Assembly: GCF_001577835.2 (NCBI RefSeq)
Contig: NC_029518.1
Span: forward strand, 34,155,462 to 34,219,461
Direction of reading: 5' to 3'
DNA: 64,000 nt
Source of the DNA: Coturnix japonica
Taxonomy: Eukaryota > Chordata > Aves > Galliformes > Phasianidae
Below are positions 23,376 to 54,447 of this stretch, piece by piece. Position 1 is the stretch's first letter, and every line of letters begins with the position of its first letter. A program made the position numbers and the translations under genes. The notes beneath the pieces are model-generated. The model made no database searches. It was given only the letters and a program-made list of their open reading frames with translations, and was not told the DNA's origin.

Positions 23376-25724
23376 AAAGGGTGCGTGCATCTTATTTTGA
23401 ATGATGATGACTGAAATTATTTTAGAAAGTGAACTCAACTGTAATGTATCATGTCTTTCTAAGGGGCCCCACAGGTGAGGCAGGAAACAATTTTGTTAGA
23501 AAATTCTATTTCTCAGTAAGTCAGGGCTTCAAACAGCCATCCATAAAGGAACAGAAATCTGGATTCCCTCTGTGCCCTAAGTACCTGCAAGACGAAGACA
23601 AGCTGAGGTGCTGAGTCTTGTGATATGCTTACGTGTTCAGTTTAGGTGCTAAAAACTTGGTGGTTTGTTGAATGAAGTTTGCATTTAGCTCAAAGTGCAC
23701 GTTCTTGCCTCTCAGTGTATTTTTAGCATTTTCTGTCAATGCCTGTTGTACTGTTTTATGCAGAAGAAATTCAAGATGTCTTCATTGGGCAGGTTTAGCT
23801 TTCTTTGCCAATAACTTGAATAATATGATGCAGCCACCTGCATTCATCTACCAGAGCACACCCAGATGGGTTTGGCCTGGGGTTCTGCTGTAGGCTAGCT
23901 CTTCCACCAGATCGAACACCGAACCTACATGTTTATTCATGAAATATCCTTGAAAAATAGTATTTTTTTTCATATTGTAGTAGTATTACTAGAAAAAAGA
24001 ATCATATTCCTTGTAACCAGTAGTTTCATGATGCCTTTCATGTACAGGTTTGTTTATTCATTTGCCAACCGAGGACACCAATAGTCTAGTTAGCACCGAG
24101 CTGTTTCACAATAACCATTCTGAAATACATTCAAACGTCACGAGTAGGTCTTTTTGTTTAGGCTCTGTCTCGGCTCCCATTCCTAACCTTTAATAAGAAT
24201 ATTTATTGATGCTTGTCATGCTCAGCTTTATTTTGGAGGGTAGAGAAACAGGCTTTGGCTTACTTTGATGGCAAAATAAAAATGGCTTCCTGAAAACATT
24301 TATTAAAAGCAGCAGCAAAATGCTTAATAAGGTTCTTTAGGGAATCCTTCCTACACGGTAAATGACTCGGTAACTGCTCTGATCACCATGACAACATTTC
24401 CATTTGTTCTTCCACATGTATGGTTTTCACTGGAACAGCAAGAGAGAGGAATATAGGACATACTGCTTAATTCTCAGTGGCTTTGTACAAACTTGCATTT
24501 GTGGCTCATCATTAACACTCCTGTCTAACATAACAAAATTGCTGCAGCTTATTACAGTAGTGCAAATAGCTTGCTTGCTTCTTCCAATTAACATCCGAGA
24601 TTGAAACATTTTGTGATAGCCTTGAACATCACTCATTTTAAGAGCTGTATCTGCAGAAATTCAGTGTTACCGAGGGAAGGTGACTGATCAGTTTGTACAT
24701 AAGGTTTTTCTGCAAAAAGAAAAGAAAGCTTTTCTTGAAGTGGTTGTGAACATACTGAATCTCTGATAAGTTTAATAGCTGGCTTCCTGGGTTTGTGGTT
24801 TCTTTCACCAGTTCATGAGTTTAAAAAAAATCTCTATTAAGGTGGCTTCATTCTTCAGATGTTAAGGAATGAAACACGCTGAGTACTGCAAATTGCGTAT
24901 TTATTATAGCGGATGTCTATAATGTACCTAAAGAAGTTAAACTGTATAACACTTCATGGGAGAACAGGACAGCCTTCTCCACTATCACTGCACCTTATTT
25001 GCTAGTTCCTTGAATGAATACATACCACTGGTAAACTGCTGGGAGGAAAAACGGTAGAAAAGAAACCTGGAAGATGAGCAGCACAAAATAATTTTAACAT
25101 CTTTGGATCATGTAGGAATATATGTCCTTACTATAGAATACCACTAAAATATTGTCCCTTTGGTGAAAAGGGCACCATCTGTTTGTTTTTTATGCCAACT
25201 TGGGCCAAAAATCAACATCTTAAAGAATGTATTTTCCTCTTACTCTTCCAAACCATAAAATGTCCAAACAGCCTAGCTGTTCTGAAATTTGATTTACGTA
25301 ACCTGCTATTTGAGTTTCATTCTCAAACATTTTACCTCAAACTCTACAAGCAAATACCTAAAAGTTCTTGAAGATTTTTCTACAAATAAGTGCATATAAC
25401 CTCATGAAGTACAACATGTTTTCAAAAAACTATAAAAAAACAGCCCTCCAGAACATGGCTTTGTCCAGCAGTAAGGTTTTCTCAAGGCAGAAGCAACAAG
25501 TTTTTATTCTCATCAAACTATCTGATTTGGTTCCCACTGCCTTCAGAGAGAACAAGACCAGGCAATTACTCTTCTAGTGCTGCAACCATTGCTCTCAGAG
25601 TTTTATTTCTTATGCCACTAGACTTATTACTGTGTATTTCAGGCCCAGAAATACTAATATACTTTTATTGAACTTAAAGTATAATCATTTTGACATTGAA
25701 ATTATTTCCTACGGGATGGTAACT

Positions 25725-25879
25725 GTTGAGTCACAGCCTGAACCACTGATTGAGCACCTGAGGAAAGGACCCAGTCAGCCCTGGGCGCACAGGTGAAGGC
25801 AATTCAGCTGTGTGAGCAGAAGGGGTGGAGCCTGGCTGCATCTCTCTTAGACCTCATTTCAGGCCCAGCTACCTCTGGG
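25725..25879. repeat. Repeat-like GC-rich segment of unrecognised family
   Basis: This stretch, with AAAGGACCCAGTCAGCCC and AAGGGGTGGAGCCTGGCTGC, differs in composition from its AT-rich surroundings and abuts the CR1 tail. It looks like part of an interspersed repeat, but I cannot name the family. Confidence 0.3.
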
Positions 25880-26030
25880 TAAGGATCCTTGGAGGCATTC
25901 AAGGTCAGGCTGGATGAGGCTCTCAGCAGCTTGGTTTAGTGGATGGCCTGCATATAGAGGGGTGGGTGGGGTTTGAAACTAGGTGATCATTATGGTCCTT
26001 TTCAACCCAGGCCATCCTATGATTCTGTGA
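25880..26030 (+). mobile_element. CR1 LINE 3' end
   Basis: A 5'-truncated CR1 tail. It has the GGAGGCATTCAAGGTCAGGC then TGGATGAGGC block, then TAGGTGATCATTATGGTCC, CAACCCAGGCCATCC and the terminal TATGATTCTGTGA, close to the chicken CR1 3' consensus as I remember it. Confidence 0.88.
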
Positions 26031-27116
26031 GTTATCTCTCTTCTGAAGTTTTTTTTCTGGGTGCCCGGTTTCCCTGGAGTTGGGTGAGCAGGCCTTTCTT
26101 TCCTTTTAGGAACTTTTTATTGTGTTGTCCCTCTGTCGTTACATGTATCACTTTTCCATTGTTACACCTACTCTATAATACATAATTTCCTCTTCTTTGT
26201 TTCCTATGCTGTGCATTAAGTTAGCAGTGGGCTGCTGGGCTATTGATAGCAAATAGGATTTTTAAGCTCCTCTCCACGAAACTATGGAGAAAACAGATGA
26301 GCAAATGGAGGTACATGTAAGTCATTCTATGTCACGATACAGATTAAAAGAAATGCAGACTTTGCTGTCAGTGACACGCAGGTAAATGCGGGAGCTGTTA
26401 CCAACAGGTTCTGAGGGGTGCTGTAATGAAGGACCTGTCAGGAGTAATGAGACAATGGCATTTGATTGCAATGAATTATAACAATGCCATTAACTCTAGT
26501 TTGGAACGTTAATGCAGCAACTGTTTATCCAGTGGAATTTCCTTTTGTGAAGGGAGTAACAAAAAATGGGCCTTGGAATGTCCTGAAGTATCAATTTTCC
26601 TATATTTTTGTTGAACAAAGATAAAAGCCTGTATTGGTATTGTCTTAGGAAGTGCCACGGTTATGGCTAATCTTTGGGGCTGCATCAGAAGCCGGATTTC
26701 TTTCTTCAAAGAGGTTAAAGGAGATGTGGGGGAAGGGATAGATTGTAAGAAATAGGGGTTTCTTGCATTGATAAGTAATAATAATGAGTTGAAGTCACTT
26801 TACTGTCTTAAATAGTGCTATAAAGTGTGGAAAAACAGTAGGCAAAATTACTGAAGTTCTATGTGAAATGTTAAAGGCATCTGCATAATTAATCTTTGGG
26901 GAAAATGGGATTTGAAATATACATTGCATATTTGCATCTAATTTAATTCAGGATTATGATGTGATTAAATTAAGTGCACCTAAAAATACCAGAACTGTTA
27001 CAGGAAGAGCTTTTCTGCCTGTTACAGGAAGATGTAAGTATGAGGCTGGGAAGTAGATTTTCACTGTTCATGTTTGTGAACACAAAAAAAAGGAGCAACT
27101 TTACCCTAAAATAAGC

Positions 27117-27172
27117 TTTTTTTTTTTTTTCTTTTTTTTCTTTTTTTTTTTCCTGTATTTCTTTTTATGAAG
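27117..27172. repeat. Polypyrimidine (T-rich) tract
   Basis: Runs of 14, 8 and 11 T separated by single C, followed by CCTGTATTTCTTTTTATG. Confidence 0.85.
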
Positions 27173-30100
27173 CAGAAATTGTGTGGACTTGTCTGTGACT
27201 GCCACCTACTGATACACTGACAAATCGGCTGAGACAGGAATGGATACCGAGCTTCAACTAGGACAGCCTACAAGGAGTACCTTAAGTTATTAGATGCTGG
27301 ACAGTGAATGCTTCAGTTTTCATGGTCTGCATTTAGTAAGGTAACACCTGTAACTTCTATGATGTGCTGCAGCAGTTTAGTTCCAGACTTCTTGGCTTAG
27401 GAAAACACAGAAGTCAAATATACAGACTGGCTAAATTGGTTATAAGGAAAAACAAACAAAAAATAACTATATTTTTGTGATGATTTTTCAAGGTGCAACC
27501 TTGAAACCTCTATAGAGAGTAGCTATAACGTACCTACTGGACAAAAATCAGAAGGCTGTAAAAATAGGCGCTGTTTATATCAGCTTAAAAAAAGGAAAGT
27601 TTGCAACAGGACCGAACACATTTATAGGTATTAAAACAGCATCTGAGCTCAAAAATAAATTAGATGTAGGTCACTAAAGTGGCTGAGTTAAGCACTAATT
27701 TGAGAAATGTCAGAGCTAAATTTGCTTATGCATCTCCCATTTGCCTCTCTAATTTGTATGCACTACTATTACACACTCACACTGCGGGAATTCCCACAAG
27801 GCAGCGCTCAATTAATGAGCAGTTTTTCAGTCCTGTTTTGGTGTCTTTATTCATTGTGTAGCCCCAGGTCTGATTTACTTACAAAATCTGCTTTCAATGC
27901 AGAAGCAGACTCTGATGGACTTTGCTATGGTGTTCATGACTGATTGCTTCACAAAGTATCTCCCCAGTGCCCTGCAGGAACAAGAGGGTGGAAGCACTCC
28001 CAGTACAGTGCAAAGCTGAGGCAGAGGCGGAGCAGGACAGGTGAAATTGCAGTCCTTGCTTTCCTAGAGTGCTTAGCTTCTGCAGTATATAAAGCAATGA
28101 TTCTTATTGCTCATACTTCATCTGCAACTCCTCACTGCTACAAACTGCTACAAACTTTTGCAAGCCGAGTGCCCGGAAACAAAGGGGATAAAGCAATGTG
28201 CAGTACTTGGTTTCATGATTTTTCTGCTAGCTCACAAGGCAATGACAAATCCAGTCCGTCTGAGTTCTGGATAGCAATGAACCTACCTTACCCTTGTAAC
28301 ATGGTTTCTTTCGTGGTCCCACCTCACTCGCATCGCATCTTCTGCAACAAACGAATCAGCCATCTGGTGCATTTGCACATCCATCCTAAGCAGGGTAAGC
28401 ACTGTGTGGGCAGAAGAGCCCCCAGTTATGTAAAATTATTTTTAAGAAATAAGCCTGCGTACTGTCTATCCACTGACAGTTAATAATAAATTGATGATAA
28501 CTAGTGTGTAGCCAGTCTGTCTTGTAACACCCCCAGCAGCTTAACCCTGCCAGCCGAGTGCTTAAAAAGCAGACTTGCTGCCGTAGGTCTCAGCAGGACT
28601 TCCTGGAACCCCTAATCTCTTATACCCACATCTTCATGCCTTTCTACCACTTGTTTAAAATAGCTGTTTATTAGCTAGACACAAAGTAGCTAACCCCATG
28701 CCTGGCTGTTGCCTGGTTATTGGCTATTTCAGGTTAATCCAGCTCTCTGCAGGAAATCCCTGCTTGTTCTTTGCCTGTCAATATGTTGCTGCTACCATAT
28801 AGGCAGTTTTGAGTCTATTTCTATATTTTTGATTGTTGCGATAATGACAAGGAGTTAACTGAGGAATGGAAGTTATTATTGCTGTATTGATCACCATGGT
28901 GCTCTGCAAAATGATTGTGTGCGGTAGTAACAAATTCTTGTGCAGGTTGGGGTGATTCCAATTAACAAAACTAAAACCGAACAACCTTTTCTTACCAAGA
29001 TTACAAGGATTGTTCTTGTTTGCCTCCCTGTACAGTAAAGCATGGCGATTTGTTGTTACCAGGATGCTCATGTGACCCCTTGGTGAAGAGGAAATGAAAT
29101 GTGGAGCTCAGTCTTTCCATGAAGGAAAAAGAGATGAGGAATTTGAATTACCTCTGTCTGAGTATGATGCGAGAGCTGTTTCAGTGTCAGGTTCTTGCAG
29201 TGCCAGTGAAAGGAGGATCCTACAGGACACTCCTAGATCTCAGAGAAGCCATTCTAAACTGTGATTCCTTCCACAAATTGGAGCCATGTGCCAAAACAAT
29301 TAAAGCTTCTGTACAGGAAACATTGTGGAAGAAGAGCAAGTTGCAGTGCTGTTTTGTTTGCTGACAAAAATCAGCAAAGCTTAAAGGCACTGCTGCGTAT
29401 GGACATGAGATGCTAAAACTTAAGTTGAAAAAAGGGGTCAGCAAAGTAACCAACAATTTTAGAGAAAACAAGTACATTTTTTTTTTTTTTTTCTGCCCAA
29501 ACAGTGACAGAGTAAAATAGCTTCAAGAAGCTCCATTTTCCATTTGGAAAGCATAGGACAGCCTTCACTAAAAATAAATGAATCAATAAATCCCCTGGAT
29601 TAAAACCAGTGCAACTTATACAGCACCCCACAGTGCTCTAGTTCTGCTGGGTCTTACAGATCCTAGCTACAGGTTGTTCTAATACCAACTATATGAAGGG
29701 ATTGTGAGATTTAGCTCTGTAGCAGCCAAACCCTGAAGCACTGCGGTATTGCTATGGAGAGTCTGGTCAGTGTGGTTTCTGAGAAGGAAATGCTGCCTTT
29801 TTGACCTTCTTAGTTCTTTGAATCTCTGAACAAAGAGCAGAATCAGTAGTCATAACGTCTCAGGACTTTTTTTGGCGTCTAGTTAGTCTCCCTAGGGAGA
29901 CTATTAAGGAAAGTAGCCCTGGGCAAAACATTGTTAGATACTTGCTTCTATCCAGTGTACAAATGAGCACAGGCCTGATGCCACACCAGCTGCACACTGT
30001 GTGCTGTGCAAAGCTTTCTAATGGGATCTCTCTTCCTTTCTCCATCAACCCTTAGACTTGCCTGGTCACAAACTGTTGACTTGTCTTTCCTGCTGCTGGC

Positions 30101-32631
30101 TGGATGAGCTGGCAGCCCTTCAGGGAGACAGCCTGCTTTCCAGAGATCTGTTTTCATAGGAATTCCTTTGTCTGTCCTCAGCAGACCCCAAATATACCGA
30201 CTCCATTAATAGCCAAGAGTCCAGGGACACACCTGCTTCTGTACTTCACCCTGACGTGGAAGCAGGGAGGCATTGCTTCCATTTGGGAAAATAAACAAGA
30301 TCTATCTCTTCTGGAGATCCTAAGGAAAGGATTGGTAACCCTCAATACACACAGTGAATCTGTCCAGATTATGAGCTTAGCTTATGAGAATGACATACAC
30401 GGGCTAACAAACATTAACCATCTGAATGCTGCAGACAGACTGATCATGGTACATAACTGCAGTTCTGGTGTGTCAGAAAGGACAGTGCCTACCCAGAAAA
30501 ATTATGTTACTTGAACAGAAGCATCTTGTGCTTGCAGGCAGCCTGGGGACTTACGTTTTGGTCTCTTCTCTCTCCAGCTCCTGTGCCCAACATGCACCAG
30601 TCTGAGTGTGTCATGTCAGAAGAGTACATCTGCACAGGAAGAACAGAATGAAGACAGTCTGTTTTGACTGAATGATACATTGTGCTTATGCTATTGCATA
30701 GAAAGCAAGGTATTAAGGAAGACAATCCTGTGTTTTGCCTGTAAGTAAATATAACTCCTGGATGTGTTTATGATTAAGTTCCCATCAGCTCACCTGCCTA
30801 TGGAGGAAACCTAACAAACTAAGTATGAGGAGTACATGCAAATGTACAGCAGCATTAGCTGTTGGACCTGCTGTTATTTCTGCAGCTGAACCTGCTGAAA
30901 TGCAAGGTAAATGTAAATAGCCATTAATACCAACAGCATATTTGTGCAAATACTTTACCTAGTGCTATTGTTTACTGACAAATACATATTCAATTGCATA
31001 TTAAATATGTTTATGTATGCAAACACAATAAAGCAGATGTATTTTCAACGTGGTTTTTTTTTCTGTTTATACCCAATATGTGTATGATAAAGTCATTGAT
31101 TTTCCTTTCAATATCTCGCTCCAGTTGAAAAATGAATCTTAATTAAGCCGTGTGAAAGGGCTTTAATATTTTCCAATGATTTCCACAGCTTGAGTATTTC
31201 AAGAACAGATTTGGGCTTCTTTTCTCCAAACCCAATCCTTTCTTTTAATTGTACTTCATAAAGGTTCAATGACTAAATTATGTGTTTCTGATAGAATGGC
31301 TTCAGAAAGCATTCACTTAAGCCATAGGGCTATTATACAATAACTTCTGGTTTATACATTAGCTTCTGAGAAGCTTATTCATCCACATTTCTTTTTCAGA
31401 TAGATTCACCATGCAGAAGGTCAAGGAAATCTTTCTCTTTGCTGTCTATGTTCAGAAGGGCCAGAGAGATGAAGTACTTCTCAAGGTACCAATAATCTTC
31501 TGCTCTCTTTTGTGTAACGTTATTGAAACCTGTTTAATCAGGCTGAAGTTACCCTCATGGCTACCCAGCTTCAGTGAGTAGCAGTTGTGGGTTAGATGTG
31601 AGACTGAGCTTGGACTATTAACATCTCCTAAATGCCTTCCCAAAATCAAGAATATTACCGTCACTTCTTGGCCATCATCCTGCCACGGTAAGGACATTTT
31701 AACTGCTTGAAATTCTCCGTGGGACAGTAGCCAAATAACAGATTCCTTGCTGGAATAAAGCATTCAGCTCAGAAACACAACTGGTTCTGAGAGCTGTCAT
31801 GTTTATGTAGTTCTCTGCCAAAGCGAAGCACGCTCTTGTCATTATTGGATTAATAAAGGATTGTTCTGGAAAGCGATGCTGTTATGATGCCATGACTTTT
31901 AGAAAGAGACCCTCTGCAGATAACCACAGTGTTGCACAATCAAAGATGAACCAGGCAGTGGGACAGCCCTGCATGACCTCACGGCTTCGTGCCATCAGTC
32001 ACATAGGAGAGCAGAGCTGCCCCAAGGGAGGAGCAGGTAAAAATGGGGTCTGCAGTAGCGGGACCACCACATCTGTCAGCTCTAAGCGCTGAGCTGGGGG
32101 CATCTTCACAGCAAAGCGCTCCCGTTTAACTCAAGGCCGTTTCTCCTTTCCACGGAGCCGCACAGAACACAGGCTGCCAAAGCCCAGCACGGAGATGAGA
32201 TGCCCATAGGTAGCAGTGCCGGGGCCTGCGGGGCTGTGCTGAGCCGCGGGCTCAGGGATGGCAGCACGGGGATGTTTCCAGACGGCAGGAATCTGGAGCG
32301 CGGCGCGTGTGGTGCCAGCAGAACGCCGTGCCAGCAGCCGGCCTCCCTCGGCACGGTTATATAACGATCCCGCGTCACCGCCGCCGTTTCGATACGTGCG
32401 TAAATAAAAGTTGCCGTGAGGAGCAGGGGCCCCTCAGGGGATTCCCGCGCTGCCCGGCCCCCACACGCCGTCCGAGTGTGAGGATCCCCGTTGCGGCCAG
32501 GTGCGCGGCTGCCGCCGGCTCCGTCCCGCTGGTTCTCGAGGGTTTCTCACCCCCGCCGCCCCCACAGCTCCCCGAGGCAGCGGGCTCCGCTCTCCCGCCG
32601 GTCCCAACCTCCCGGGGCCGCTCCGCCCCGC

Positions 32632-32650
32632 GGCATTGTGGGGACTGTAG
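32632..32650 (-). promoter_or_regulatory. ZNF143/THAP11-like SBS site
   Basis: On the minus strand the site reads CTACAGTCCCCACAATGCC, differing from the TACAATTCCCATAATGC-type consensus only at transitions. It lies about 190 bases 5' of the B3GALNT2 start codon, a typical promoter position. Confidence 0.55.
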
Positions 32651-32700
32651 GCGGCCGTTGCCGCCGCCCGCGCCGCCGCCGCCCGCCGGGTCCGGGGCGG

Positions 32701-32720
32701 GACTGCAGCTCCCGGCGGCC
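32701..32720 (+). promoter_or_regulatory. Second, weaker SBS-like site
   Basis: GACTGCAGCTCCCGGCGGCC resembles the GACTACAACTCCCAGCA form of the same motif, with transition differences. It is in the opposite orientation to the first site and about 50 bases from it. Confidence 0.4.
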
Positions 32721-32842
32721 GCGGGGTAGCGGAGCTCGGCCCTGCCCGGCCCGGCGGCGGCGCGGGGAGGAGGAGCCGCGCTCCGCCGAGCGGGCCCGCG
32801 GTCCCGGCGCGGAGGGGAAGGGGCCGGCTGCGGCGGCGGCCA

Positions 32843-53115
<20,273 letters not shown>

Positions 53116-53640
53116 TGGACTTACATTGGTCGACATGGTGGCGTATCACCATGATGGAAAACAGTACACTGGGCTTCTCTCTTGGAAGGATATGGAACAC
53201 TGAGGTATCTCTTACTGTTGGGTTTCAACTGAAGTGTAACAATATTTGCACATCCCTTTTGATAATTCCAAGTGGACTGATACTATTCAATTTCTATAGT
53301 ATAGATGTTGATCTGACAAAAACCAAAATGTTTAAGACAAAAATCTCCTTTTTATATAAAGTCAAAGACCTACTTGTAATTAATAAATGCACATAAGAAT
53401 GCCAACTAGCCTGTCTTTTGTAAATTTAAGTACTACTGATTTAACACTGTACAGAGCTGTACCGGATCCCAGTGGGAGCTGTGCTTAGTACCAGGGCGGC
53501 TGGTTGGTCTTGCTGCAGCAGGTTCCATGCTGTTGGAGGGGCTGAGACAGCCCAGAGGGTATGGGATTTATCTTATGTTGTTCAGTTTGTTTATATCATT
53601 GTCATTTTAGATTAACAAAATAAAATCAAAGTTCGCTTAT
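53116..53640 (+). other. B3GALNT2: B3GALNT2 3' untranslated region (inferred)
   Basis: AATAAA signals at 53382-53387 and 53619-53624 follow the stop by 267 and 504 bases. Which is used cannot be told; a longer form reaching AATAAA at 55568 would overlap TBCE on the other strand. Confidence 0.5.
53382..53387 (+). terminator. B3GALNT2 poly(A) signal AATAAA
   Basis: A canonical hexamer in TTAATAAATGCACAT, the first after the stop codon. Confidence 0.5.
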
Positions 53641-53899
53641 ACCAAATCTTGAAGTACTACAAACCCAGCCTCATGAGGCGGGATTTCAGATAGCTCAGTG
53701 TGCTGTTTATGAACCTGGAGGTACATGAGTGGAAGTAAAATACCACTGAGGAATAGCACAACGGAGAATGTAAAATAAATAGCAACTCCCTGCGATATGC
53801 TGAGAACTTATTTATATACTGTGGTATGTTAATGCTGCAGGTAGAATTATGGTTTGTCAGATTTTGACCTTAAATATTCCAATGCTGTGTAGATACTTC

Positions 53900-54354
53900 T
53901 ACAATTACTGCTGATTTATTTTCAATTGCTTTAAGTTCTTTGTTAGTAATGAAAACAGAAAGAGCAAGTAGTTTCTTTCAGCGCAGCACTGATGTTGTCC
54001 CAGTGCTGCTATAAGCAAAGATATCACAACTCGATCCTCGTGTCCTTTCAGTAAAAACAAATACTCACTGCTGCAGGGGAAGGTAGTATAAAATAATGGC
54101 AAAAGGGTTACCTGGAGATTTATTTAACTGAAGAGTTTAAGTGCTCTTACATAAGACACTCCTATCAAATGTAAAGGCTTTACTGGAGACCACTACTAAG
54201 CTTAGGAGCTGGCAGTGTCACCACAGAGCCCTCTGGTACCGTGTTCTCCCAGACGTGTTGAGGCACAGGCTGTTCATGGTGTCTGCAGGCAGTCCATGAT
54301 GCTTCTGCAGTTCCAGTGTTGGCTTTTCCTTCAGTCTGCCAAGGGTGTCTCTTG
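53900..54354 (-). other. TBCE: TBCE 3' untranslated region (inferred)
   Basis: On the minus strand AATAAA occurs at 54119-54124 and 53915-53920, 231 and 435 bases past the stop. These are the natural ends for TBCE, leaving a few hundred bases before the B3GALNT2 signals. Confidence 0.5.
54119..54124 (-). terminator. TBCE poly(A) signal AATAAA
   Basis: The first canonical hexamer after the TBCE stop codon on the minus strand (TTTATT on the plus strand). Confidence 0.5.
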
Positions 54355-54447
54355 TTACCACCGTACTAACACAGAGTCTCCATTTTCTATTGAGTAAAAC
54401 TGCAAAGGCTTTAAGTCGTTGTCAAGTTCAACTTCTTTTCCTTTCAG
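54355..54447 (-). CDS. TBCE: TBCE last coding exon
   Basis: Acceptor TTCTAG. Visible residues 376-405, [20 protein letters not shown] then [10 protein letters not shown], followed by TAA (54355-54357 on the plus strand). Confidence 0.96.
   Translation of the reverse strand: MKGKEVELDNDLKPLQFYSIENGDSVLVRW

Larger units (their letters stand above)
23400..32350. other. GNG4 to B3GALNT2 intergenic region
   Basis: About 9 kb with no gene I can support. It holds a CR1 tail (25880-26030), a possible unrecognised repeat just before it, a polypyrimidine tract (27117-27172) and a 179-codon open frame at 27944-28483 without known motifs. Confidence 0.55.

Noticed and set aside
31892-32092. 66-codon open frame upstream of B3GALNT2
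   Set aside because: Short, without recognisable motif, and adjacent to the CpG island; chance is the simplest reading.
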